Assembly (NCBI GenBank): GCA_042408595.1
Contig: JBHOQX010000104.1
Location: 1 to 64,000, forward strand
Direction: 5' to 3'
DNA: 64,000 nt
DNA from: JBHOQX01 sp042408595
Lineage (GTDB): Bacteria > Chloroflexota > Chloroflexia > Chloroflexales > Roseiflexaceae
Shown here: piece by piece, positions 52,615 to 60,716 of the stretch
Position numbering within the stretch: position 1 is the stretch's first letter
Layout: the number at the start of each line of letters is the position of its first letter
Notes under the pieces: model-generated
The model's database searches: none
Seen by the model: only the letters and a program-made list of their open reading frames with translations
What the model was told of the DNA's origin: nothing
Position numbers and translations under genes: made by a program

Positions 52615-52633
52615 ATTATCGATTATCGATAAT
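52615..52633. promoter_or_regulatory. Palindromic operator upstream of the GntR-type regulator
   Basis: ATTATCGATTATCGATAAT contains the 12-base perfect palindrome ATTATCGATAAT (52622-52633) and an overlapping half. It is an A+T-rich island in GC-rich DNA at the expected distance before the regulator-led operon. TATCGATA-type palindromes are known operators of FCD-type GntR proteins. Confidence 0.6.
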
Positions 52634-52809
52634 TTAATTGTAGCAGGCCGGATGCGGCCTGTCAAGCTCGAACGAGGGCGTGTCCCGGAGGATCCCGCCC
52701 CTGGCGCCCCGGCAGCCTGTCGAGCAGCGCGCTGATGGCCGACGCGCGGCCAGGGGCGCGCTTGACAATCCCTTGGAAAGCTGCTACAGTTAGATGGCAG
52801 CCAGACAGT

Positions 52810-52881
52810 GCGGGAGTGGCGCAACGGTAGCGCATCTGCTTCCCAAGCAGAGGGCTGCGGGTTCGAATCCCGTCTCCCGCT
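52810..52881 (+). tRNA. tRNA-Gly (anticodon CCC)
   Basis: Acceptor GCGGGAG (52810-52816) pairs with CTCCCGC (52874-52880). The anticodon arm TCTGC-TTCCCAA-GCAGA gives anticodon CCC, and the T loop is GGTTCGAATCC. CCA is encoded at 52882-52884. No intron or variable-arm peculiarity. Confidence 0.95.
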
Positions 52882-52884
52882 CCA

Positions 52885-53227
52885 AAGTTAGGTGTCAACG
52901 CACAGCCCCGGTGGACGCCGGGGCTGTGCGTTGCGCTTGGCGAGATTGAGCATGCGCGTGCGGTTGCCAGGCAGCGGCGCGCATGCTCTTTTTGTGTGCG
53001 GCCCGCGCCCGCGTGGTGGTTTCCCCGCAGGCCGGGGCAGCTCAGCGCGGGCTGCTTGGCGCGCCGCGCTGGGTGGCGCTGATGAGCTTCGCCCGGATGA
53101 GGCGGTAGATCGTCTCGTCGGGCACGCCGAGCCGGCCGGCCGGCTCGCGCGGGGTGATCTCCTCGCCCGCCAGTGCGGTCGCCTCCGTGTGGCTATGGAG
53201 GTGCCGGAGTGTAGCGGGGATGGGCGG
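52885..53227. other. Spacer with hairpin and a helix-turn-helix remnant
   Basis: 343 bases with no intact gene. After the tRNA hairpin, the minus strand (about 53205-53040) reads ALAGEEITPREPAGRLGVPD and ETIYRLIRAKLISATQ, like an excisionase-type helix-turn-helix. It has no start codon and is short, so it looks like a remnant next to a tRNA, a common integration spot. Confidence 0.45.
52899..52930 (+). terminator. Strong hairpin after tRNA-Gly
   Basis: CGCACAGCCCCGG (52899-52911) pairs perfectly with CCGGGGCTGTGCG (52918-52930), loop of six, 15 bases after the tRNA. U tract absent. Confidence 0.65.
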
Positions 53228-53440
53228 TCATAGCCGTATCGCGGCCGGCGCGGTAGCGCCTGCTTCTTCGGCGGTGGCGGAAATCCCCAGATCGGCACAG
53301 ATGCGGGCGGAGGTCACGTTGGTGATCTCCGTGTGATGCGGCACGGCGGCGCGGCGGTCGCCGCGGGTGGTGCGTTTGCCTTCGCGCACGATGGTGCGCT
53401 CGTGCTGTTCCAGGTGGCGGACAAGATCGCGGCGCTTCAT
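53228..53440 (-). pseudogene. HicA-like toxin gene, degraded
   Basis: 70 residues: MKRRDLVRHLEQHERTIVRE, then GKRTTRGDRRAAVPHHTEIT and SARICADLGIS, matching HicA/YcfA mRNA interferases. Active members have GxxHxxY between the REG and the AVPRH blocks. Here that stretch is shortened to GKRTTRGDR, removing the catalytic His. The C-terminal tail is not family-like. No intact HicB antitoxin gene is seen, although the frame just upstream ends in ADVRVIAREPLTV, which could be the tail of one. Confidence 0.6.
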
Positions 53441-53701
53441 ACGGTCAACGGCTCGCGGGCGATGACCCGGACATCGGCCGGCAGCCGGCGGCGTTCCGCT
53501 GGCGGCAGCGGGGGCAGAGATGCGGCCCGGCCGTGCGGCGCTTCAGGCGGCGTTCGCCGGGCTGGGTGCCGGGTGCCGCATCGCAGCCCATCGGCTGCGC
53601 CTGACGCTCGCCACGGAGTTGCTACGGGATGCAACGCACCGAGCACGACAATCGTCTGAAATGCAGGAGAGGGTTCGCTCGTCCAAGAACAGGAGAAGCT
53701 G
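53441..53701. other. Spacer with no intact gene
   Basis: About 260 bases. A possible antitoxin tail lies on the minus strand near 53440-53500. The plus strand carries a promoter-less approach to the VOC gene with ribosome-site-like AGGAGAAG before 53702. Confidence 0.35.
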
Positions 53702-54181
53702 ATGGCTCAGCCGCTTCCATGGCCGCGCGACGTCCCGCCCTGGCACGGCTTCCACCACATCGCCCTGGTCACGCCCGACCTCGACGCCACGATCCAGTTC
53801 TACACCGTGGTGCTGTACATGGCCGTCACGTAAGTGCTGCCGGCGGGCCCACAGGGCGGGCGGCACTGTTTCATCAAGCCAGGCACGACGGAGAGCTGGG
53901 GGCTGCACGTCTTCGAGCAGCCTGACGCGCAGCTCTTCCCCTACCCGGCGGAGCTGCCGCGCGGCGCGTTCGTGCCGGGGGCGCTGCAGCACATCGCCTT
54001 CGCCCTGCCCGACCGCGCCGCCGGGCTGGCGCTGCGCGAGCGCCTGGCGCGCTACGGCGTGCCGGCGGCCGGAATCAACCGGATCGGGCCGATCGAGAAC
54101 CTGCTGTTCCGTGACAACACCGGCCTGTTGCTGGAGGCCACCTGGCCAGCGGAGCCGCAGAATGAAGCGGAGCGCCACTGA
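53702..54181 (+). pseudogene. VOC-superfamily (glyoxalase/dioxygenase fold) protein with an internal stop
   Basis: Reads MAQPLPWPRDVPPWHGFHHI, ALVTPDLDATIQFYTVVL to residue 43, a TAA at 53831-53833, then VLPAGPQGGRHCFIKPGTTE, LQHIAFALPDRAA and LLFRDNTGLLLEATW. Metal-ligand positions (His in FHHIAL, His in LQHIAF, Glu in LLLEATW) survive. The frame is continuous apart from the single stop (likely once GAA or CAA), so this is a recent nonsense mutation or base-call error. It abuts the serine hydrolase gene. Confidence 0.8.
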
Positions 54182-55662
54182 TGCGCAGCGCCCTGGCGCT
54201 GGTGGTGAGCGTCTGCCTGTTGCGGCCATTCGCCGCGCCGCCGCCGCTCGATGCTGCCGCGATCGACCGTTTTGTCCAGGAGCAGATGGCGGCACAGCGC
54301 GTGCCCGGCCTGGCACTGGCGATCGTGCGCGGCGACACAGTGGTGTACACGCAAGGCTACGGCACGGCAGGTGATGGCCAGCCGGTGACGCCGGAGACCC
54401 AGTTCTTCACCGCCTCGCTCAGCAAGGCGATCACCGCGCTGGCGGTGATGCAGCTCGCCGAGGCGGGCGCGTTGGATCTGGACGCGCCGGTGCAGCGCTA
54501 CCTGCCGGGCTTCACCCTGGCCGACCTCGGGCATGCTGCGCGGTTGACTGTGCGCCAGTTGCTCAACCAGACCAGCGGCCTGGCCGACGCCGGCTTTCCC
54601 GAGGCCCTGCTGCCCCAGCCCGATAGCCTCGCCGGGCGCGTGGCGAGCCTGCGCGATGCGCGGCCGGTCGCCCCGCCAGGCGCCGCGTTCCACTATTTCA
54701 ACCCGAATTACGCCATCCTGGCGCACATCGTGGAAGTGGTGAGCGGGGAGCCGTTCGCCGCGTATCTTCAGGCGCACATCTTCGCACCGCTTGGGATGGA
54801 CAGCAGCTTCGATGCGGCCACCGCCGCCGAGGCCCTGCGGCGCGCCGAGCGCCTGGCGCAGGGTCACTTGGTGATCTTCGGCGTTCCGGTCGCCGCGCGC
54901 GAGCTGGATGGCTTTCTGGATGGCAGCGGCGGGGTAATCTCGACTGCCGCCGACATGGGGCGCTTTCTGGCGGCCCAGGCCAGTGGCGGTCTCGCGCAGG
55001 GCGTGCGGGTCGCGACATCGGCGAGCATCGCGGCCATGCACACCCCCCCGCCGGGAAGCACGAGTGGCTACGCTATGGGCTGGTTCGTGCACGCCAGCGA
55101 TGGGCAGCCGGTGATCGAGCATAACGGGGTGCTGTCGACCTTCTACAGCGAGGCGGTGCTGCTGCCCGAGCAGGGATATGGCTTCGTGTTGCTGGCGAAC
55201 GCGAACGGCGCGGCGCTGGCGTTCCTGGGGTATGCCCAGATCAAGCGCGGGTTGATCGCCTTGCTGAGCGGCACCGCACCGACGCCCGGCCCGGTCAGCG
55301 TCGGGATGCTCGGGCTGGCCATGGGGCTGGTCACGCTGCTAAGCGGCGTGTTGGCGCTGCGCGGGCTGCTTGGCGCGCCGCGCTGGGCAGCGCGCATGCG
55401 CGGCCGGCGCTGGTGGCGCTGGCTGCCGGGGATCATCTGGCCGCTCGCTCCGGGCGCGCTGCTGCTGGCATTACCCACGCTGCTCGTCCCGCTGGCCGAC
55501 CGGGCTTTCGGCTTCACTCAGATCGTGCGGTCGATGCCCGACGTGGTGATCTGGCTTGGTGTGACCGGCGCGCTCGGCGCGGCCACCGCCCTGGTGCGGC
55601 TGGTATCGCTCATGGGCGCGGGTTCGTGGCAGCTCGCGAACAAGCGGCGGCGCGCACGCTGA
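54181..55662 (+). CDS. Beta-lactamase-family serine hydrolase with C-terminal membrane domain
   Basis: 493 residues. N-terminal signal (ALALVVSVCLLRPFAAPPP), then the class C beta-lactamase/penicillin-binding fold: FFTASLSKAITALA near 78 (SxxK Ser and Lys), YFNPNYAIL near 178 (YxN) and HNGVLSTFYSEAV near 318 (in place of KTG). Three hydrophobic helices occupy about 365-480. Such proteins are peptidases or esterases at the outer membrane face, and beta-lactam resistance is not implied. Start directly follows the VOC stop (TGATG). Confidence 0.88.
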   Translation: MRSALALVVSVCLLRPFAAPPPLDAAAIDRFVQEQMAAQRVPGLALAIVRGDTVVYTQGYGTAGDGQPVTPETQFFTASLSKAITALAVMQLAEAGALDLDAPVQRYLPGFTLADLGHAARLTVRQLLNQTSGLADAGFPEALLPQPDSLAGRVASLRDARPVAPPGAAFHYFNPNYAILAHIVEVVSGEPFAAYLQAHIFAPLGMDSSFDAATAAEALRRAERLAQGHLVIFGVPVAARELDGFLDGSGGVISTAADMGRFLAAQASGGLAQGVRVATSASIAAMHTPPPGSTSGYAMGWFVHASDGQPVIEHNGVLSTFYSEAVLLPEQGYGFVLLANANGAALAFLGYAQIKRGLIALLSGTAPTPGPVSVGMLGLAMGLVTLLSGVLALRGLLGAPRWAARMRGRRWWRWLPGIIWPLAPGALLLALPTLLVPLADRAFGFTQIVRSMPDVVIWLGVTGALGAATALVRLVSLMGAGSWQLANKRRRAR

Positions 55663-55751
55663 GGGATGGAGCCATCTGGCACCAGGTGAATGCTACCGAG
55701 CCCGTCGAACCGCGCTCCAACGCAGGAAGATCGAGCAGAGGAACATCAGGA

Positions 55752-56089
55752 ATGATCCACCAACTACGCATCTGCGAAATTTTCGAGCATAACAAAGCCG
55801 CCTTCCACGCCCGTTTTCGCGACCATGCGCAGCGCATTATGCAGCGCTACGGCTTTCGTATCCTGGCAGAGTGGGGGCCCAGCACGACGGGCGCACCGGG
55901 TTCGTCTATCTGTTGGCCTGGCCAGACGAGGCGACCATGCGCGCTGCATGGGCGGCCTTTCTGGCCGACGCGGAGTGGCAGGCGATCAAGCGGGCGACGA
56001 ACGCCGAACACGGCGACCTGGTCGGCGCCATCGAGGAGCATGGACTGATCCCGAGGGGCGAGGCACCGGCCTGGGATAGATCGGTCTAG
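55752..56089 (+). pseudogene. NIPSNAP-family protein, frameshifted
   Basis: Frame 1 gives MIHQLRICEIFEHNKAAFHA, RFRDHAQRIMQRYGFRILAEW. The family then continues in another frame: AQHDGRTGFVYLLAWPDEAT, MRAAWAAFLADAEWQAIKRA and so on to the stop at 56089. The switch falls at the GGGGG run near 55871-55875. Function of NIPSNAP proteins is unknown. A homopolymer indel in sequencing is as likely as a real mutation. Confidence 0.75.
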
Positions 56090-56107
56090 CGCCAGGGAGG
56101 TTCTGCA

Positions 56108-56503
56108 ATGCCACGTGCGATCTCGCGCATGCTGCGCCTGGAGGGGCTGGCGGCCCTGCTGACGGCGCTGCTCGTGTATGCTCGTTTCGGCCAGGGATGG
56201 GGCGTGTTTCTGATCGCCTTTTTGCTCCCCGATCTGTCGATGCTCGGCTATCTGGCCGGCCCACGCATCGGTGCGGCGGTGTATAACATCGCCCACACCT
56301 ATGCGGGGGCGCTGGCCTGCTGCGTGGCGGGCTTGCTGCTGCCGGTGCCGGAATTAGTCGCCGCCGGCCTGATCTGGAGCGCCCATATCGGGCTCGACCG
56401 TGCGCTAGGCTATGGGCTCAAGTACCCGGAGGGCTTCGCACACACGCATCTGGGGCGCATCGGGCGCGCCAGGGCCGCAGCATCAGCGGGGCAGGATGAG
56501 TAG
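56108..56503 (+). CDS. DUF4260 membrane protein
   Basis: 131 residues with three or four hydrophobic helices: LEGLAALLTALLVYARFG, FLIAFLLPDLSMLGYLAGP and GAALACCVAGLLL-like. The HTYAGAL and HIGLDRALGYGLKYPEGF stretches identify DUF4260. Function unknown. GGGAGG precedes the ATG by 8 bases. It follows the NIPSNAP gene and may be co-transcribed. Confidence 0.85.
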   Translation: MPRAISRMLRLEGLAALLTALLVYARFGQGWGVFLIAFLLPDLSMLGYLAGPRIGAAVYNIAHTYAGALACCVAGLLLPVPELVAAGLIWSAHIGLDRALGYGLKYPEGFAHTHLGRIGRARAAASAGQDE

Positions 56504-56685
56504 CACGTGTTCAAAGAACATGGCCCAGGGATCAGTGGGCTGATGTTCGCCACCGTTGCGATGGCCCGTACTATGCCACTCAGACCCAATGACCACGTGA
56601 GGACATGCACAAGGCGCCGCATGCAGCCTGGCACTCCCTGGACGCTCGAACGAAAACAGATTCGTGATACCCTATGGAGGCCGTA

Positions 56686-57222
56686 ATGCGTCGAATTCGT
56701 TATCACGTGGCTTGTAGTCTTGATGGCTATATCGCTGGCCCCAACGGTGAATTCGACTGGATCCCCGAGGACCCCGATATCGATTTTGCCGCGCTCTTTG
56801 CCGAGTTCGACACCTTGCTCATGGGCCGCAAAACCTACGAGACTCTGCCGCTCGACGACCCAACCTTCGGCCCGCTCTACGCTGGCAAGCAGATCATTGT
56901 CGTCTCGCGCACGCTACAGCCCGCGGAGCACCCCCGCGTGACGGTAGTGTCCGGGCTGACGCTGGCCTATCTAGAGGAACTGCGCCGACTGCCGGGCAAG
57001 GATATCTGGCTGTTCGGCGGCGGCGAACTCTTCCGTGCGCTGCTAGAGTCAGGATCGGTCGACAGCGTAGAGCTTGCGATAGTGCCCATCCTGCTGGGCG
57101 GCGGCATCCCGTTCTTGCCCGCGCCCGCGCCCCGGCGGCTGCGGTTGCACGGGCAGCGGCACCTCGCACGCTCGGGGATCGTTTGGCTGACCTACGCCCT
57201 GGAGGTAGAAGCGGGTGCGTAA
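56686..57222 (+). CDS. Dihydrofolate-reductase-fold protein (RibD C-terminal family), third copy
   Basis: 178 residues, compact member of the RibD_C family: RIRYHVACSLDGYIAGPNGE, LLMGRKTYETL, QIIVVSRTL, KDIWLFGGGELFRALL and AIVPILLGGGIPFL. GGAGG (56676-56680) decides the start at 56686 over the ATG at 56674. The third such protein in this window, but from a different subgroup than the pair at 12655-13882. Confidence 0.9.
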   Translation: MRRIRYHVACSLDGYIAGPNGEFDWIPEDPDIDFAALFAEFDTLLMGRKTYETLPLDDPTFGPLYAGKQIIVVSRTLQPAEHPRVTVVSGLTLAYLEELRRLPGKDIWLFGGGELFRALLESGSVDSVELAIVPILLGGGIPFLPAPAPRRLRLHGQRHLARSGIVWLTYALEVEAGA

Positions 57223-57702
57223 GTCGCAGCTCTGGGACCGAGGTCTGTAGATTGTCCAGCGCCAAACTGGCTCCTAACCTGCGCTCGACACAGCCGGGCA
57301 GCCGTTGTCTTTCCCCTGGCCTACTCCCACGGAGGTAAGGGCGCGGACAGACCGTACGGTTGGCAGGCGCATTTTTATTTCGCATGGCGGTGCGCGCGGC
57401 GCCCCCTACTCTCGCCCCCTGCGTGGTCTACAGGAAAGAGGGCATCCTTCTCGCGTACGGGCGCGGTGCGCTGCGCGCTGCACCCGTACGTCATCCTTGC
57501 CCCGCGGGCGGGGAAGCGAGCGGGAACGGGGGTGTGGCGATCCCTGGCGACCGCAAACAACCTACCCCCGCATCCCCATCCTTCTCCTTCCCCTTGAGCA
57601 TCGATGCCTCACCCTCCACCAGGTTTTTAATACAATTTTGACAATAAACTGTATACTCTCTTTCGCACCTCCACCCGATACACTACACCCAGGAGGTACG
57701 CC
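57223..57702. other. 480-base spacer before the terpene locus
   Basis: No gene recognised. It contains the palindrome ACCGTACGGT (57351-57360), an inverted repeat CGTACGGG/CCCGTACG (57454-57461, 57483-57490), and an A+T-rich promoter-proximal stretch from about 57625. AGGAGGT (57691-57697) is the ribosome site of the methyltransferase gene. Confidence 0.5.
57630..57657 (+). promoter_or_regulatory. A+T-rich regulatory element upstream of the terpene locus
   Basis: ATACA (57630-57634) and TGTAT (57650-57654) form an inverted repeat with 15 bases between. TTGACA (57638-57643) and TATACT (57652-57657) are both perfect-looking hexamers but only 8 bases apart, too close for an ordinary sigma-70 promoter. 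An activator that reshapes the spacer, or use of only the -10, would be needed. Confidence 0.4.
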
Positions 57703-58548
57703 ATGGCAGCAGGTGAGACAGTTCATCCCACCCCCGAAGAGGTCGGCGCGCACTACGACCTGATGGGCCCATTCTACGCCACGTTGTGGGGCGACAATAT
57801 CCATGTCGGATACTGGACCGGCCCGGACGATCCGAGCACAAATACGGAGGCGCAAAACCGGCTCACCGACCTGCTGATCGAAGGGGTCGCTCTGGCGCCG
57901 GGCCAGACGCTGCTCGACGTCGGCTGCGGGGTCGGCGGCCCGGCGATTCGCCTGGGGCAGCGCACTGGGGCGCGTGTGGTCGGCATCACGATCAGCGCTT
58001 CCCAGGTGGAGCGCGCCACAATGCTCGCCGATCAGCACGGCGTAGCGGATCGGGTGCGCTTTGAGCGCGCGGACGCGATGGCGCTGCCTTTTGCCGACGA
58101 GTCGTTCGATGCGGCGTGGGCGTTTGAGTCGCTGCTGCACATGCCGGATCGGAGCCGGGTGTTGCGCGAGGTCTGGCGGGTGCTGCGTCCGGGGGGACGG
58201 TTCGCGCTGACGGATGTGACGGAGGAACGACCGCTCACGCCGGAGCAACGTACCCTGCTCTACCGCAGCTTTATGCTCAGTTCGCTTGAAACGATTGATC
58301 GCTACCCGAAACTGGTCGAGGCGGCGGGGTTCGTTGTCGATGAAGTCCTCGATCTCAGTGCCAACACCAAACGAACGCTTCAGTGCGTCAGTGATGCGTT
58401 GCAGGTACGAAAGGATGAGATTCGGGCGCTGTATGGCGATGAGCTATTATCGATGCTCGAATCGGTATGGCCGCAGCTCGCTGCCATACAGCGAGATTAT
58501 CTCGGATATCTGGTATTAAAGGCGCATAAGCCGGCCTGGTCGCAGTGA
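57703..58548 (+). CDS. SAM-dependent methyltransferase of the terpene locus
   Basis: 281 residues, class I methyltransferase. N-terminal YDLMGPFYATLWGDNIHVGYW near 19, SAM motif I LLDVGCGVGGPA near 70, ITISASQVERA near 96, and FDAAWAFESLLHMPDRSRVL near 133. The overall type is that of small-molecule C- or O-methyltransferases acting on lipid-like substrates. Directly followed by a terpene synthase gene, so methylation of a prenyl diphosphate before cyclisation (as in 2-methylisoborneol or sodorifen pathways) is the leading idea. It is not a close match to the known geranyl-diphosphate methyltransferase signature. AGGAGGT precedes the ATG. Confidence 0.85.
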   Translation: MAAGETVHPTPEEVGAHYDLMGPFYATLWGDNIHVGYWTGPDDPSTNTEAQNRLTDLLIEGVALAPGQTLLDVGCGVGGPAIRLGQRTGARVVGITISASQVERATMLADQHGVADRVRFERADAMALPFADESFDAAWAFESLLHMPDRSRVLREVWRVLRPGGRFALTDVTEERPLTPEQRTLLYRSFMLSSLETIDRYPKLVEAAGFVVDEVLDLSANTKRTLQCVSDALQVRKDEIRALYGDELLSMLESVWPQLAAIQRDYLGYLVLKAHKPAWSQ

Positions 58549-58575
58549 TCGCTTTTCGCACGAAGGGATGCACCC

Positions 58576-59556
58576 ATGGATCAAGAGTATGCCGCCCGGC
58601 TGCAATACCCTTTTTCAGGTGCGATCAATGCACATGCCGACACCATTGATTGCGCTACTCTGGCCTGGGCCGAAACATTCGGTTTGCTGACCCCGGCGGC
58701 GCTGCACAAGCGTATGCGCCTCCAGTATGGCCTGCTGGCCGCGCGCGCGTATCCACGGGCCGATCGTGAGATGGTGCAGATCGCCGCCGATTGGATCGCC
58801 TGGCTGTTCTTTATGGACGATCAGTGCGACGAAGCGGGGATTGGCCGTGATCTTCGGCAGATGGCCGCTCTGCACGAGCGTTTTGTCGCGATTCTTGAAG
58901 GCGCAGCGCCGCATGCACATGATTGGGGGCTGACGCGCGCGCTGGCGGATATTCGCCGCCGTCTCGCGGCACGCGCTCCTGCCGGCTGGCTGCGCCGGTT
59001 CTGCGAGCAGGCGTCGCTGTATTTCACTGCCAACCGCTGGGAAACGGCCAACCGACAACGAGGGATTGTGCCGAATGTCTCAACCTACTGCGCCGCGCGC
59101 CTCTTTTCCGGCGCTGTCTATGCCTGCTTCAGCCTGACCGAACTGGCAGCCAACATCGATATTCCGTTCTATGCGCGCCATCACGCCACTGTGCAGCAAC
59201 TGGAACGATGCGCCAACAACATTATCTGTTGGTGTAATGACATCCTGTCGTACCCGAAAGAACTGCGCCATGGCGATGTTCATAACCTGGTCTTGGTCAT
59301 TCAGCACGAGCAGCGGTGTTCATTGACCGAGGCATGTGAGCGTGCGCTTGCGCTCCATGATCGCGAAACAGCGTCGTTTGTGCAGGCGCGCACCTGTCTT
59401 CCTCATTTCGATCCGGTCACCGATGCTTCGATCGAGACCTATGTTGATGGGTTGCAGTCATGGATCTGCGCCAATCGCGACTGGTCGCTGACAGCAGCAC
59501 GCTACGTCGCATCGCGCAATGCTCTTGAGCGCGGGCAGGTCTCGCTTACATCGTGA
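58576..59556 (+). CDS. Class I terpene synthase
   Basis: 326 residues, bacterial terpene cyclase of the typical single-domain size. Metal motif FFMDDQCDE near 78-86 (DDxxD type), the NSE triad NDILSYPKE near 217-225, and the C-terminal RY pair in TAARYVASR. Pro-rich N-terminal extensions of 2-methylisoborneol synthases are absent. It would cyclise geranyl or farnesyl diphosphate, or a methylated form made by the upstream methyltransferase. All metal-binding residues are intact. The gap to the methyltransferase gene is 27 bases. Confidence 0.92.
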   Translation: MDQEYAARLQYPFSGAINAHADTIDCATLAWAETFGLLTPAALHKRMRLQYGLLAARAYPRADREMVQIAADWIAWLFFMDDQCDEAGIGRDLRQMAALHERFVAILEGAAPHAHDWGLTRALADIRRRLAARAPAGWLRRFCEQASLYFTANRWETANRQRGIVPNVSTYCAARLFSGAVYACFSLTELAANIDIPFYARHHATVQQLERCANNIICWCNDILSYPKELRHGDVHNLVLVIQHEQRCSLTEACERALALHDRETASFVQARTCLPHFDPVTDASIETYVDGLQSWICANRDWSLTAARYVASRNALERGQVSLTS

Positions 59557-59569
59557 AAGGATGGGCGCC

Positions 59570-60613
59570 ATGACAACCGATATGATGGTTGAGTCCACCA
59601 TCCAACAACAACTGATTCGTCTTCGCCGATTTCTGTCGCTCTACATGCCGATCGCTTTTATCTTCGGGGCCGTCTTTCTGGCTCTGGCGATCATCTTTCG
59701 CGATCTCGCAACAGGTATCAGTGGCGCGGCGGTCCTATTGAACGGATGTTTGCTGTTTCTTGCGTGGTACAACGTCAAAAATGGCAATGTTCAGGTGGCC
59801 GTGCTGACAACCAGTGTGGGATTGCTGGCCGGTGGACTGGTCATTTTGCTGGTGCAACCGTTCTTCTTCGTCACGCTGACACTCACACCACTGCTGGCAA
59901 TCGTCCTTGGGCTGCAGTATCTGACGATACGACCATTGATGCGCCTGATCGTGGCCGCCGGTGCGTGTAGTCTGATCGCGTCCGTCGCCGGCCATCTCTT
60001 GCCGCAGGGCATCATTGCATCTAATCTCCCGCCCTGGTTACGCAACATGCTGGAAATCGGCGGGGCAGGCGCCGCTGTCGTGCTGGTGATGCTGTTGCTG
60101 TGGAACTTCAGTGTGCTGTTGAACGGCATGTTCGCCTCGCTGCGCGCCGCTAACCGCGATCTAGAGGCCCAACAGGCCCGATTGGCGCGCGCGAATGAGC
60201 AGTTGCAACACCAACTGGAGTCAGAACGCCAGTTGGTGCAGTTGGTCAGCGAGCTTGAAACGCCGGTCGTTCCGCTCGTGCACGACGTGCTGTTCGCCCC
60301 GATCGTCGGGAATCTCGACTCGCGCCGGGCCGAGTCGCTGCGTGCCCATTTGTTAGAAGCCGTTCATGCCCACCGCAGTCGGTTGCTGATCCTGGATATC
60401 ACCGGTGTCGCGACGATCGACACGGCGGTGGCGCAGGCGCTGCTGCTGACGACACAGGCGCTGCGCCTGCTCGGCTGTCGTGTGATTATCAGCGGAATCT
60501 CTGCTACCATTGCCATGACATTGACCCACCTCGGGGTCGATCTGCGCACGATCGAGACGGTGCAGAGCCCCGAGACGGTAGTGCAGAGCCTTGTGCAGAT
60601 CCGGCAGAACTGA
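59570..60613 (+). CDS. Membrane protein with C-terminal STAS domain (RsbR-like)
   Basis: 347 residues. Five or six hydrophobic helices (about 20-170), a coiled-coil linker (about 185-225, LEAQQARLARANEQLQHQLE), and a STAS domain of the RsbR/RsbS type: TPVVPLVHDVLFAPIVGNLD, LLILDITGVATIDTAVAQAL and LLGCRVIISGISATIA. The Thr in GVATIDT matches the phosphorylatable position of stressosome proteins. AAGG sits before the ATG at 59570, which is 14 bases after the terpene synthase stop, so it is in the same operon. Likely a membrane sensor or regulator. Confidence 0.85.
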   Translation: MTTDMMVESTIQQQLIRLRRFLSLYMPIAFIFGAVFLALAIIFRDLATGISGAAVLLNGCLLFLAWYNVKNGNVQVAVLTTSVGLLAGGLVILLVQPFFFVTLTLTPLLAIVLGLQYLTIRPLMRLIVAAGACSLIASVAGHLLPQGIIASNLPPWLRNMLEIGGAGAAVVLVMLLLWNFSVLLNGMFASLRAANRDLEAQQARLARANEQLQHQLESERQLVQLVSELETPVVPLVHDVLFAPIVGNLDSRRAESLRAHLLEAVHAHRSRLLILDITGVATIDTAVAQALLLTTQALRLLGCRVIISGISATIAMTLTHLGVDLRTIETVQSPETVVQSLVQIRQN

Positions 60614-60662
60614 TCGCGCCCGGCGCGCGGCTGCTCCATAGGTGACCATGCAGCAGCCGGGT

Positions 60663-60703
60663 GCGCGGTCGTACGCCGCTGCCTCGCCGGCGCACGACCG
60701 CGC
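60663..60703. terminator. Hairpin between convergent genes
   Basis: GCGCGGTCGTACGCCG (60663-60678) pairs with CGGCGCACGACCGCGC (60688-60703) with one mismatch and a nine-base loop. It lies between the STAS gene and the convergent 60717-61208 gene and could serve both. Confidence 0.65.
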
Positions 60704-60716
60704 GATCCAGCCGTAG

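Noticed and set aside
54181..55662. Antibiotic-resistance beta-lactamase
   Set aside because: The fold is shared, but the KTG motif is replaced and a membrane domain follows, as in peptidase/esterase relatives; resistance is not supported.
57255..57300. Possible attC site after the third RibD_C gene (TCCTAACCTGCGCTCGAC)
   Set aside because: It has an attC-like left half, but no matching right half, and the expected complementary GTTAGGA boundary is not found upstream of the gene, unlike the three accepted cassettes.
57703..59556. 2-methylisoborneol biosynthesis genes
   Set aside because: The gene pairing is similar, but the synthase lacks the Pro-rich N-terminal extension and the methyltransferase lacks the known geranyl-diphosphate methyltransferase motifs, so the product is left open.
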